This document shows positions 25,121 through 37,620 of a DNA stretch of 64,000 nucleotides, piece by piece. Positions within the stretch are counted from its first letter, which is position 1; each line of letters begins with the position of its first letter. The DNA lies in the NCBI GenBank assembly GCA_028023455.1, contig JAQFVV010013310.1, forward strand, positions 62,001-126,000, read 5' to 3'. The DNA comes from Epiperipatus broadwayi. Taxonomy: Eukaryota > Onychophora > Udeonychophora > Euonychophora > Peripatidae. The notes under the pieces are model-generated. The model worked only from the letters and a program-made list of their open reading frames with translations, made no database searches and had not been told where the DNA came from. A program made the position numbers and the translations under genes.

Positions 25121-25393
25121 AATTAATCCACTGCAGAATGAAAGTCTCTCCATATTCAATTCATCTTCTCCAAAATCTAGCTTCTCTTCTCCATAACACC
25201 CCAAAACTCTTTCTTATTCTGTCCATCCATTTAATGTGTAACCTCTTTCTAGGTATTTTACAATCTCTTGAAATCCAGGTTAAAATTTCAACTGCCCATC
25301 TATTATCATCTTTTCTAGCAATATGTCCAGCCTAACTCCACTTTGCCTCTTAATTCTTTCAATGACTTCAATAACAGCTGATTGTTCTCTTAT

Positions 25394-25435
<42 letters not shown>

Positions 25436-27270
25436 TTTTTGATCTTTTCTTGTTACTCCTAACATACACATCTCCATATTTTGTTGAGTAGTCAGTCTGA
25501 AATCTTTGCACTGCTCTTCCATTAAGTGTCCAAGTCTCAGATCTATAAGTAACAATTGGCAAAACACATTGATTAAAAACCTTAATTTTCAAACACATAG
25601 GTATATTTCCTTTTAATATTAAGTTATTTCTATCAAAAGCATTCCAATCAAATTTAATTCTATGGATTAATTTCATCCATTATGTTTTCATTCATAATCT
25701 GACCAAGGTATTTTTAGTATCTTCTAACTCAATATTATCAATCTTTATTTCCATCTTTTGAGAAAATCCATTGAACATTATTTTAGTTCCGTAACATTTA
25801 CATTGAGTCCTACTTTCTTACCTTCATCTGATATTCTTGCAACATTTTCTGAGGCTCTATAACATTATTTGCAAAAACAACCACATCAACTGCAAAATCT
25901 AAATGATTTAAATAATCTCCATTTACTTTTACTTCTTTAGGTTTCAATTTTAATCTGTAAAACATTTTTTTGCAAAAAATTGTTGTAAAAAGTTTTGGAG
26001 ATATGAAATCACTCTATCATACACCCTTCTCAGTTTAATTGTTTTAGTATCATTATATAATTTAATTGTTATTGTTGCATTTATATAAATATTTTTTTAG
26101 AATATTCTGGGTCTATATTTTGATGATCCAATGTTTTAATCATGGAAAAAATGCTTATGGAATCAAATGTCTTATCATAATCTGTAAATCAAAAGAATAA
26201 TGACACTCATATTCATTGGCCCTTTCTATAACTTCTCTCAATGCTTGGATACGATTCACCATATTAAAAACACTCTTAAATCCTACTTGTTCAGTTGGTT
26301 GGTTAAAATACAAAATTGAACTGTAGACAAGTTATAATTATTTTGGTAAACATTTTATATAAAACTAATAAAAGTATGATAAGTCTGCAATTTCTGATAT
26401 CTTCATTATCATTTTTTTTGGATATTATTATTAATACAGCATTCTTTCAATCATCTGGCACATCTTTATCATTTAGACATTTGGTATATAACTTTGCTAA
26501 AAAAATTATATTTCTTCACCTGCTTCTTTTAATATATCAATTATAATTTCATCATTACCTAGAGCTTTTCCCTTCTTTATAAATTTAATTGCAGTCTCAC
26601 TTTTTCATTTAAAATCATGGCAATTCAGAAAATATAGTAGTTGAGGGATGTACTTTTTCTTTATTGCTATGTAATTCTTGCTAGATTTCTTCTATCCATT
26701 TCATGATATCTCTCTTTTTAATCATAATTACATCCTTTTTTCTTACTGTAGAAATAAGTTTTCCTTCAATACCAATATTGTGTTTTACACTCTTGAGACT
26801 TTTATTCTCTTCTATATCTTTTCTTGCTAGTTCACAATTATACTTTCTTATATCAATATCAACTCTTTTTTGCACCATTTTACAACATTTGAGATATTCA
26901 ATCCTTCTTAATGCACTATTTTAATATATATATTTTGTCATAAATTGTCTTGTCTCAGTAGAAATTTTACTTGCCAATTGCTTTTTTTTGTATCAGCTAT
27001 TTTTATTGCAGTGTTATCTTTGTATTGATTTCATTCAAATCATTTTCAAATCTATTAATACTTTGAAACTATAATTTAAATCAACTAAAATGTATTTGAA
27101 GATTAGAACATTAACTGTGATATTGTTTTTTTAAAAAATTGTGTTTTTCTAGTTTTGCATTAACATGTATCTTACATCTGACTAATTGATAATCACTTCC
27201 TGTGTTGAATTTATTAAGAACATTACAAATAAGTATTGAGTTTTTGTTTTAACCATATGCTTATTTAATT
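25121..27270 (-). pseudogene. RTE-type LINE ORF2 relic (endonuclease end, reverse transcriptase, C-terminal part)
   Basis: Minus strand. The endonuclease C-terminus is recognisable at 27197-27186 as SDYQLV (the family has SDHRLV). A decayed reverse transcriptase follows, with FAVD at 25896-25885 where active enzymes have FADD, so a catalytic Asp is Val. The RTE C-terminal block then reads KVFNQCVLPIVTYRSETWTL (about 25510-25590). Stops and frameshifts occur throughout, and a (TA)n tract (25399-25433) interrupts the C-terminal part. RTE proteins copy their own RNA by target-primed reverse transcription; this copy cannot. Related pieces lie at 43.4, 49.3 and 57.5 kb. Confidence 0.8.
25399..25433. 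repeat. (TA)n microsatellite within the RTE relic
   Basis: A pure TA tract inside the C-terminal coding part of the LINE copy. It creates an artefactual Ile/Tyr stretch. Confidence 0.9.
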
Positions 27271-28807
27271 TTAAGATTTATGCACTCTTTTGTTAAAGTA
27301 ATTATGTGATTAATTTATATATGATGTAGATACATTACATATTTTATGTATTTGTAGAATATTTTATATTATGTTGTAGGACCTATGAATTTTCTCACAT
27401 TTCAAAGTGAAATATAGATCATGTCAAAGCTGCTTATATATAAATTTTAACTGCACAAAATTTCAATAATGTGTAAAATTGGTTTAACTTTATACTATAT
27501 TCTTAAATAGAGAGAATAAGTAGCCTTTTATTATATACCTATGTATTTGTAATGATTTCTGCAAGAAGGCAAAATAAATATTATTAATATATTTTCAACA
27601 TATTTTAATTATATGCTAGATATTTGTTCAATTTATGAGATTTTTTTTTCTTAAATCAAATTCACTTTTTAAAATTTGCTGAATCTTGATTAATTCCTTC
27701 TAATACAAATCTACATGTTCAAAAACAATTTAATCTTTTTCCAAATACAATTTTAAAAATTTGATTTTAAATAAAGTTTTTAAATAAAAACAAGAATCTT
27801 CAATCTTAAATGCAAAAAAAAAAAAACAACGTACGATACTTTTTTTTATGATAAATTAAAACATTTTCTCTTTGAAATTTAAAAAATATATATATATGAC
27901 AGTTTATCGATATTTTTACAATAATTAGAAGAAGAAAAATACAGCACATGAAAATAAAGTATGATTAATTTTTAAATAAAAAATATTCTTAGGTAAAAAA
28001 CTTCTTACATAAAATTCGTAATACCAGATACATTTCTACATAACGAATCATAAACATGAAACAAAAAATTTCTTTCAGCAAAACTTCGATGAAAATCAAA
28101 GTTAAACTATTATTGTTAAGACGTACATTTTGCATTAATAAAATGTTTTATTTTTTTACATTGTGGAAGAGTTTTCTGAATCAAATAGCTCAATTAAAAT
28201 TACATTCGTTACACAGACCTTAAAATGTTTTCGCAAATTTTAAATTATAATATGTATATGTAGTTAATTTAATAATAAAATAATGTTACTATAATTATGA
28301 TTATAGTTTGATTACAAAAGGCATATACATGCAGATAAATTACTACTTTGTTCTTCAAATTTTCCAGTTACATATACGTGAAAACACAAATATAATTGCA
28401 ATAATCAGTTTGAATATATTTTAAATTAGATGTAATTAAATATGAAGAAATGTCATTTTCAGTTATCGAAGAAGACATCAATTTTCAGTCATCATGCACA
28501 ATAATTTTATGATAGACTGCCTTACTATATTCAAAAACTGATAAATTGCTAAGCAATATGAATAAATTTTAGGAATAGTCTTCTTTATCACCAACGTTGG
28601 AGCACTGGCAAATAAATATACATGCTTCCTGGAAAATTATGAGATATTAAATTTCTGTATTACTTTGCAATTGATAAGAATACAATGTAATGAAAATTGC
28701 TAATGATTAATTAAGATATATATTCATTATTTTTACTGTTAAAATTATTTGGAACTTATATATATAACAAATAAAATTGCCCTTAATTAAAAAAAAAAAA
28801 ACTATTG
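27271..28807. other. AT-rich non-genic stretch
   Basis: No gene or element recognised. Confidence 0.5.
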
Positions 28808-28829
28808 TAACAACAACAACAACAACAAC

Positions 28830-28866
<37 letters not shown>
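28808..28866. repeat. (AAC)n(AAT)n microsatellite
   Basis: A short AAC run followed by AAT units, preceded by a poly-A run at 28790. Confidence 0.9.
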
Positions 28867-29689
28867 TATTGTGACCTTTAGCTTTGTTAGAAGCTAAATG
28901 CTAAGTCAAGTTTTGTGCTAGAACATCTAAAAATTATATGGTTTAATTCTGTAATCAATATATTTATTAATGCTTTTTTACACCATAATTTTTGCATAGA
29001 AAAATTATTGTAGCAATAATTTTATCAATGCATAGCTGTAAAATAATTTTTAATAGTTTAAATTATATTTTAAAGCTTAAATATGTACTTATTGTGCTAA
29101 AGTATTTTAAACTTAAATATTTATTAGTGTATAATGTTAAATAATGAATTTTAAACTTAATAGAATTAAATTAGTCATGATTAAATCATCTAAAATGTTT
29201 TAAAAGCCCATATCAATTTTAAATTCTGAAACTAGGTTCAAACTCTACATTTGGTTTACTAGTATTTAAATTAAATCTATAATATGTTAGTTCATTTTAA
29301 TTTTGACATAATATTACAGATAAATATTTTAAATTCATTTATTTACAAAGGTTTAATAAAACTAATGATTAAAGATAGGATTTTTTAAAGTTATAGATAG
29401 CTGAATGTCTGAATAAATGACAGAACAAAATTTTAAATATTAACCTTATTTATTTTTAAAATATTATCAAGTGTCTAATTTTAAAAGGGCAGTTTCAATC
29501 TATTCTGAAAAACTTATCTGAGTTAAATTTATTGATAAATAAATGTATTAAATATTATCTGTAATGTTTATTTTACTTAATGCAATTAGAAGGACTCTTA
29601 GAATTTTATTATTTAATTACAAATTTTATAATCAGTACAACTGAATATTAATCTTTTCCATGAATTTTACAAGATGACTCAAAGCCACT
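28867..29689. other. AT-rich non-genic stretch
   Basis: Nothing recognised. Confidence 0.5.
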
Positions 29690-30370
29690 TCAAGTCGCTT
29701 GAATTCCATCATTTTTAATGCTACGATTAAGATTTTACCATCATTTGAAAGGTTAAAAAAAGTTCCATAAGATGCTGCCCTCTCTTGAATTATTTTACAA
29801 GTAAAAAATCAATAAAACTGACTTCAAAAGAATAACAAAACAAGTAGGCTGGATGTTCTTCATTTTGATTGGCTGTAACCATCAAGTTCAAAGAAAGCCA
29901 CTTGTCAAAACGAAACTGCTAAGATTTCTTTTCTTTCATTTCGAAAGTGATAAATGAATGTTTTAGACCATTTTAAAAGTATTTTTTGACGTATTTTTTG
30001 ACATATTATAAATTATTTTGATAAAATATGCTAAAAATAAAATTATTTTGGCAAAATAGTTAAGACTTTAGCACACAATGTAAAAAACACTGATGTCATC
30101 AAAACTTTTTGGTTGGTCAGTAATATCTGTTTTAGAATTGCTGTTATCGAATATTTCTATAATTATAAATGAAAATTTATTTTTGAAAAAACGTTCGTTC
30201 ATTTCCATAACCTGACAAATTATTAATATACTTTTTACAAACTAATCTAAAGTGAATATAATATTAAAAGATGAATATATTTCGACAGTTAAGTTTGTGA
30301 CTTGACCAATTAAAAGTTTAGACTTTTATCTCACTTGGCCAATAAAGTAATTAGCGGTTAAAAGATTTTA
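29690..30370 (-). repeat. Diverged dispersed repeat, copy 2 (partner 2815-3480)
   Basis: The reverse complement carries the same ordered blocks as 2815-3480: AACCGCTAATT (rc near 30350), ATTGGCCAAGTGAG, AAAAAGTATATTAATAATTTGTCAGG, ACAGCCAATCAAAATG (rc near 29865) and a block near 29700-29760. Sequence and spacing are only partly conserved. Confidence 0.45.
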
Positions 30371-30605
30371 TTGTATCCAAACCATATTTTAGAATAACTA
30401 AACCTTGATATTTAAATTGTTAATGTTTGTATTAGCAACTAATATGAAGAGTGTCACTTTTAGAAAATCAGTATATCTTTAAATAAACATAATTTGATAA
30501 TATCATGTGACCATAAATGGCAATTAGGTGATGAGTAGAGAAATATAAAATATGAAAGTCAAAATGATTTAATAAATATAAAATAAGTTTATTTAATAGA
30601 ATTGC

Positions 30606-30672
30606 AGGTGATAATAATAGTAATAATAATAGTAACAGTAATAATGATAATGATGATAATAATAATAATAAA
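30606..30672. repeat. Imperfect (AAT)/(GAT) microsatellite
   Basis: Mixed ATA, GTA and GAT trinucleotides over about 65 bases. Confidence 0.7.
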
Positions 30673-30851
30673 TTAAGTCATCAGTATTTTAAAGACTTTA
30701 GAAATAGATAAACTTTCTTATTCAAATTTGTTCATGATAATGCTATATGCAAATAGGACTTTATGTATTGTTAAACAAGTCATTAATTGAAGAAAATTGT
30801 TTATACGAGCATAAATAAACTTTAAAAGTAGAAAATTATTAAATAACTAAT

Positions 30852-31030
30852 TAATATTCACTGAGGCTATAACCTCGATAATATGCGTGTAAAAATGCGA
30901 TAGTAGGAACCTCTACAGGTGTTTTAACCACAAGCTTACACTAAAAGCTTGTGGTTAAAACACCTGTAGAGATCCCTACTATCACATTTTTACACGCATA
31001 TTATCAAGGTTATAGCCTCAGTGGATATTA
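30852..31030. mobile_element. Palindromic MITE-like element (family F5)
   Basis: The left arm (30852-30940) and right arm (30943-31030) are almost perfect inverted copies joined by a very short loop near TTACACTAA. The outer ends read TAATATTCACTGAGGC and GCCTCAGTGGATATTA. The inner part TGTTTTAACCACAAGCT resembles the 3' ends of F1 and F2. The outer part CTGAGG-CTATAA-CCTCG resembles a hammerhead stem II hairpin without the CUGAUGA core. A diverged half-copy lies near 36826-36895. No coding capacity. Confidence 0.7.
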
Positions 31031-33807
31031 CTTACGTAATCAATGTGCGTTTAATAAATTTATAATTACAACTTTAAATAACTAATATAAATTGCTATAT
31101 ATGACTTTCAAATATTGCTACAATGTCAGTCTCAAACTATGCATTTCTTTCATGTAAACTCCCATCATTTCATTGCAAAGATAATAAACTATTTACTCTA
31201 TTCATGCAAAGTCAATGAATACACATAGCATTAGAAAGTATCTGGGGTATAATATGAATCACCAGGAGTCATCCTCTATTGTAGAATTTCACAATACTAT
31301 AATCAATCATTTATGGTCATGGAAGCTAAAATATACTCAACATAAGTACATGTGGTGTTACAAAATATGCCTATCAAGGTTAACCATAAGTAAAAATTAT
31401 AAGTTATCAGAAGCTTATTCCCTACTAGACAATAATATATTATTACATATAAAAACTCATAGCCACAAAATAATATAAATTTATAGGTAATTCTTATAAA
31501 ACTTTAAATATGCCTATAATTATAAAGCTTAAGGGTACACATTATTTCAATTCTAACTAAATATTTAGAGCAATAATGAAAAATGTGGCCTTCTTTGCAT
31601 TGAACCATTAAAATAGTTAACTAACATTTCAATCTAATACAGAGATTGGATTTTTAAAAGCAATAAAACATAAAAACATGTGTAATAAATATATTTAAAT
31701 ATTAATTTAACAGTAAAATTTTATAAAAACAACCTCATTCCAATACAAATATATATCAATAAATGCTTCAATCTTATAAGTAGTTATAAAATTAAAATAT
31801 CAACTACCTTCATGTCCAAGTTAATTCCCATGTTTCTATCATGAGAACTTTGTTTTATTGACAACAATAAATAAACGAATAACAATAATCATGATGATGA
31901 TGATAATAATAATAAATAAATAAATAAAAAATAATATCCCATTGCTAAAGTTCACTCAAAATTCTTTAAACTTTTATGAACACAAATTTTAGATGTTTAG
32001 GGATTTTAGAATGATGTAAAAATTTACTTTAATTTTTTGATGCTTCTATTTATGCAAATACCAAAGGATAATATAATGACTTATGCTTTCAATATATTAA
32101 ACGATGCAATAATTTATGTGTTTAAAATAAAATTTATTAAAGTTGTAATTAACACAATACTTATGATTCAAGTAAGTTGTTTTTCTTTATTTGATAAATA
32201 TATTCTTGTATGTGATTAGCACTTTTACTTCACTTTCAAATGCCTTTATTTGTGCCTCAAGACGATTCAAGAGGCATAAGTTTTACAATGCAATCAACAA
32301 GAATCATTACAAAGAAATTTAGGGAGTGTCGGTGCGTGTCAAGCGCATCCGCACCCATACACTTGATTCAATGCATATGATTTTGAACATTCAAGTATAA
32401 ATGTATCGATAGGTGAGTGAGATATTAATAGTTCCAGAAGTGCAGTGACACAAAATTCACCTGCCCATCCAGACTTACACACATAAACCCAACTTCTTAT
32501 GCTGAAATTATTGTTCACAAAACTGTCCAATTATACATGTCCATTTTTCCATTAGTTATTTGGAGACAAAAATGTTGTTATATTAACAGCAATGTTACAC
32601 TTTCAGAACACTTCTATTCGTGTCTCATTATTATTTGGGGCCATTTGAATAAAACTTTGTTTGAAGAAATCACTATTAAAATTCATTAATTTATAAAAAA
32701 AATTTAAAAAGCAAATTAACCAGTACACAGGTGTTTGTGTAAAAAGTCATTAGTAAAAATTTATTTTTTACTTTCAGCAGATGATGATGAGATGAGTAAT
32801 ATTCCTTAAATAATTTATCACTTTTTACACTTCCAAGAATTTATTTGTGCATTTTTACTTACTACAATGTCCTATAAGTACTCAGGGAAAATGGTTAGCA
32901 AACGTTTATCCTAGCACTGCATAGTGAAATAATAACAATTCATTATAGCAACTCTGCAAAGATCCAAGACAGACAACAAGTGAAAGAAAATTTAAGTCAT
33001 TCATTAAACTAATCTAGATGCTATCCTCTTGTGATTGATTAAATCATCATCACTCAAATTTTTATCTTTGACTTCAGTGTTTCAATGAATTCTATAGACA
33101 CATATATATTAATGGACAAATTCTTGAAGAAAACTGCAGCATTTCTTGCAATGATTTATTTGAAATCGGACAAATAAAATATTAGAGTACAATTTTAAAT
33201 ACAGTATTACATATTTCAATATACATATTATAAATATTAAAATAAATATTTAATTTACAATTATTAAAATGGATCAATTTATTTCTTTTATTTATTCTCA
33301 CAATAGCTAGCATTTTATTGAAATATTAACTTTACTTATATCTTTTAAAACAGTACTCTTTTAAAATAAATAAAATAATATAAGCACAGTATAAACATAC
33401 ATGCACACATATATGCATGTTTAAACATTATGTTGAAGTTATATAACTACTATAAATCTTTTTAATACACTTAATGTCATGTTATATATGACTTGCTTTA
33501 TTAATTATTATAACTTATAAACTAATATGATTATTACTTTGTTAATCTAATTTTTAAATTATTCACTTATAAAGCTGAAATATTAAATGTTTTACAGTGA
33601 TTTGTCTCTTAAATTTAACTTAGTGCACACATGTACCTTAAAGTTTAATAATATAAATCACTTTTCTGTGATTTTAATATGGATACAAAAATCTCAAAAT
33701 TATAATATATGAGATGACATCTCAGAATCATAAAGATTGATCCGTAAGACATGAAACTAAAACAATATTATTTTTACAATAAGCTAATAAAAATTGTCAT
33801 TTATATA
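31031..33807. other. AT-rich non-genic stretch
   Basis: No gene recognised. Small ORFs (31215-31478 plus, 32339-32530 minus) lack motifs. The block at about 32240-32560 is richer in G+C but has no convincing frame. Confidence 0.4.
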
Positions 33808-33985
33808 TAATTAATAAAACAAGGCACAAATTGTGAAACTTGCCTTTAAGCTTGTGCTAAAATGTTCACTAGATGGAGCTTACCACTAGCTCCAAACAAG
33901 TTAGTGGTAAGCTCCATCTAGTGAGCATTTTACCACAAGCTTAAAGGCAAGTTGCACTATTTGTGCCTTGTTTTATTAATTATTA
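33808..33985. mobile_element. F2 3'-end palindrome
   Basis: Two inverted copies of the F2 3' end meet near 33896. Each arm carries AGCTCCATCTAGTGA, ACAAGCTTAAAGGCAAGTT and a GTGCCTTGTTTTATTAATT end. This gives the full tail of the family, which in the other copies is replaced by microsatellite sequence. Confidence 0.75.
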
Positions 33986-34342
33986 TAAGTGTACCCTTGA
34001 AGGCTTTTGTGATGTAATATTGCTTTAGCTATTAATATGTGGCGAAACTGAACTGAGTTCAGACACATATAGCTATCAGGTTTGTAAGGCTGGATTTGAA
34101 GACATTTACGCATCTGAAAAATTCAAGTTTTCAAACTGATAGTAATATATTAAATAAGTGCTATGAGTTGGAGTTTTAGATCTAGTTTTTGAAATCCTAA
34201 CTCTTCATTGAGGTAAGCCATTAAGCTCGAAACCAATTGGTCTGGAGATGAGGATTTTCCGATAGAGATTTTGAATTCTTTCTGTGTTGGCACTTATAAT
34301 TAAAACTTGTTTGGAGCTAGTGGTAAGCTCCATCTAGTGAAC
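33986..34342 (+). mobile_element. HHR-bearing retroelement F2, copy 1
   Basis: In order: GTACCCTTGAAGGCTTTTG, AACTGAACTGAGTTCAGAC, a TGGATTTGAAGACATTTA block, GAGTTTTAGATCTAGTTTTT, the hammerhead-like motif (34193-34256), and AGCTCCATCTAGTGAACATA passing into a short TA run. The sequence around GTTCAGAC and GATCTAG parallels F1, so F1 and F2 are probably distant relatives. No coding frame. Confidence 0.7.
34193..34256 (+). ncRNA. Hammerhead-like ribozyme motif, F2 copy 1
   Basis: Stem I: AAUCCU (34193-34198) pairs with AGGAUU (34251-34256), and CUUCA (34203-34207) with UGGAG (34243-34247), separated by an AACU/AUG internal loop. Core UUGAGGU at 34208-34214 (C3 changed to U). Stem II AAGC/GCUC with loop CAUUAA (first pair lost). 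GAAA 34229-34232, self-complementary stem III ACCAAUUGGU (34232-34241) and C17 at 34242. The architecture is complete, but C3U and U9 make strong activity doubtful. Confidence 0.65.
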
Positions 34343-36525
34343 ATATATATATATAGTGACATACATATGTTGCCATCTATAGCTTCCTTATAATGCATAA
34401 AAAGCTAAATAAAGAAAACAATTAAAAGTCATCTATTTAATAAATAATATATATATATTTCAATAATTCTGGAATAAGTGAAACATTTATTTATTAAATT
34501 TAAACAATGAAATATTTTGCTTAAATTATTATTGAATGACAATAATACCTTATTAAAATTAGAAGAAATCGAATCACATGATCACAAGCCAATGTTTAAA
34601 GAAAGAAAAATACTTTGTTTTGTGTTGCCATAGCTACAAAAATGATTTTAACAAGAAAACAAAGACTTTTTTTTGCTTTAAAAATTTTGTCTTTATTTTA
34701 TTTTACTTTTTATAAATGCAATCAAAACATATGGCAAAGAAATATGCACTGTGAATAAGACAACATAGAGAGAAGGGGCATGGGTTCCCTTTTCATTTGG
34801 TCTCTTTATGATTAAAATAAAATGAATATCACAAATGCTATGCTGATCACCATAGAGTGAAGATAATCGAATTCACCTGGATTGTAATATCAACAGGATT
34901 AATAATTACATATCATCTAGTGATTCAAATTGCTTATGGATCCCTATGCTTTTGTTTTTGCTAGCAAAAAGTATCAAGGAAAATATCAAATAATGGAAAA
35001 TATCAAATAATGGAATATCAGGCAAAACTCAATGAAGTTATATTACTATTAACTTCAGTACTTTATTACACAATTTATTTTACAATTAGGATAATTCATA
35101 GTACAACTTATAATATACTTTATCACCATGTGCATCTTCATTTACTAAATTTATTTTCTTTGCCAAGTAAAATATAATTATCTATGTGAATGGGTTGGTA
35201 CATTACAAATTTTATGAATTCACTATAGATATAAATTTGAATTACCATAGAGTTATTTGTGTCAACATATTTATTGGTCAATTTAATAGTTATATATTTT
35301 AGCTGCCTAAGTATAACATTTATGCAGTATATTTTGATTGCCCAAATATTTAATGCATAAATGGAGAAAACCATTTGGTTCATGATTTTATTTATTATAT
35401 GTGGTTTCCCAAATCTATGAGGCACTTTCAGGCTAGCTAGCCATGCTCAGTTATATTTTCTATTATAATTATTATTACCCAAATATGCAGGATATTCAAT
35501 AAAAATCTCATATTTTAGCTTTACATTTTGGCATTCTTTATTACTTTTCCTTCAAATTTTGGCTTATCCAACAAGCTCCTTAGAAAATATTTTCCATCAC
35601 ATTTTGACTATCCAATATGGGCCCAAGTATCTATCTATGATCTGTTAGAGATTTAGTTGTATAATAATAGATAGATAGAATTAAAATGTTTGTTTCAATC
35701 ATCACAATTAATATCAGCTATTGTTGTGTATACTAGTGTTAGTTTAAAGAGAGTAATGAGTTAACCAATAATAACTTAAATTTGTAGTCATGCTTTGTTA
35801 AGGGGTTGAATTTAGAGTGGATTTTTGAATTGTTTTCTGAAAAATAGGGATGTAAGATTACATGAGTTGAGAAATAACAATGCTTTAAAATGTTTTATAA
35901 ATAAAATGTTTTACAGATATGCCAAAAATGGGGATGTGAAGACAATGTATCAGATGATGATTCCTGGACTTACCATGTAATAAAAAAATATAAGAATTTA
36001 TGTTTGTAATTTCAAAGCATTAGATATATGCTATATGTTAGTAAAATGTCAAATGAATATGGGCTCATTACTAATAAATATTATTATGTCCTTCTCATAA
36101 AGCAACTGTAAAATAAATAATGAAAACTATTTGAAACTAGCTTATTTTATTGAAGGTGTTGTACCTTAGTTATTGTAAAAAGTAGATGGAAAACAATAGT
36201 GCTCATGATTTGAATTTGTTGACAATTATGATATACACAATATAAGTTGAATTTTAAAATAAATAAATACATAAATTTATACCCATTAGTTTGGAATGAT
36301 AGTACTGTGGATTGGTAAATCAATCACTTTATTGTCATATTTTATTTTAAAAAGATATATTATATGAGATAAAATTTGTGTGAGTAGGGATTTAACTGAA
36401 TTGTAGGGTTCAGCATATAAAGCATAGTAGAGAAAATAAAGTATTCATTTTGTTTGGTCTGAGATATCGAATTGATGAAGAAAAAAGTCATGTTCTTTCT
36501 TTTATAAAATAAAGCCATAAATATA
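34343..36525. other. AT-rich non-genic stretch
   Basis: No gene recognised. Contains a short tandem of about 18 bp near 34980-35015 and a TAGA run near 35660-35680. Confidence 0.45.
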
Positions 36526-36529
36526 AGTC

Positions 36530-37620
36530 TGATGTATATTATGGAAAATGAATGAGTTAGATATGTTAGGAGAGGAAAGAGAAACTACTAAAGTCTCTGT
36601 CACATCAAAAATTGATCAAAATGAATTTGTAATGGCTATGTTGCAGAACATAATGGTAAAAATTAAAGTCAGGAAAAATTATCAAGAGAATTACCAAGTA
36701 AGATTACTCAAAACCAAGAAAAGTGTGAACAAAGTCCAGAAAAATTATCAATAGACTTACTGACTAAGGTCAATGAAAACTAGGAAAAGTGTAAATAAAA
36801 TCAGGAAAAATTATCTAGAGATTTATAGAGGTCCCTACCTTCGTATTTTTCAGACGCTTATTTCTAAGATTACAGCCTTAGTAAATTATTACTGAATAAG
36901 CTTAATGAAAGTAAAAAAATACTTAAACAAGAATGGAAGCAGGAAGCCAGGAAATGTTAGTCATGAGGATAGAAGATGGTCAGCATGAGATAGAGAATAG
37001 GTTGAAACAAGAGATCATGTGTGTACAGACAGAGTCATTATAAAATAAAAATGGGATAGGAGTAAATGCATAGCTTGAAAGTTAAGTTTAATGAACTAAA
37101 GAGTAAAATGGAAAAAATTCAAAGTCAAATGCAAATAAAAATTAACAAGTTGGACTCAATAGATAGAAACAAAGACAGGAAAGTATAAATTGGAATTCCA
37201 GGATAAAGATAGCATTCTAGAAACTAGATTAAATGAGTGTGAACAAATTAATGATAAAGACTTCAAGAAGGTAAAGAATAGACAGGAGAAAAAGTCCAAA
37301 GTTTGAAAACTCAGATAAATTGAGGTCATTTGTATTATGATATTAGCTTAGATGTGAATGAGATATCTTTCAAAGGAAATTCTATTATAAGTTTAAACAG
37401 TGGTGATAGATGTAAAATTTTCTCATTAGAGATAAAATCTTTATAATCTAAATGGTTTTATTACTATGAAGTATTTAGTCATGAATGGGGACACAAGAAT
37501 TTATTTTGATTACAACGTAAGGCCAGTAGTTTAGAAAATATAGTTTATTGCAAGATCATGATTATTAATAAATTTCACCAACAGACAGGCATGATCTACT
37601 GTCCAATTAATGATACAAAA
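36530..37620 (+). pseudogene. Degraded coding relic with coiled-coil-like repeats, possibly retroelement gag
   Basis: Between about 36650 and 36940 a repeated unit encodes, across frameshifts, phrases like NQEKLS and NENQEKC. Further charged helical stretches (Glu, Lys, Gln) run to about 37310. Base composition differs from its surroundings (purine-rich plus strand). The only long frame is 36548-36754. Such repeats occur in gag-like or ORF1 coiled coils, but I cannot name the family. A diverged F5 half-element (36826-36895) interrupts it. Confidence 0.3.
36826..36895 (-). repeat. Diverged half-copy of element F5
   Basis: The minus strand reads CTAAGGCTGTAATCTTAGAAAT, then AAGCGTCTGAAAAATACGA, AGGTAGGGACCTCTATA. 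This matches the arm of the palindrome at 30852-31030 with substitutions. GAAA followed by a GCGUC-like triplet is kept here, unlike in the palindrome, which hints at hammerhead ancestry. Confidence 0.45.

Noticed and set aside
26681-26924. Small ORFs on both strands around 26.7-26.9 kb
   Set aside because: They fall inside the decayed RTE ORF2; the minus-strand one is a fragment of that reading frame and the plus-strand one is its shadow.
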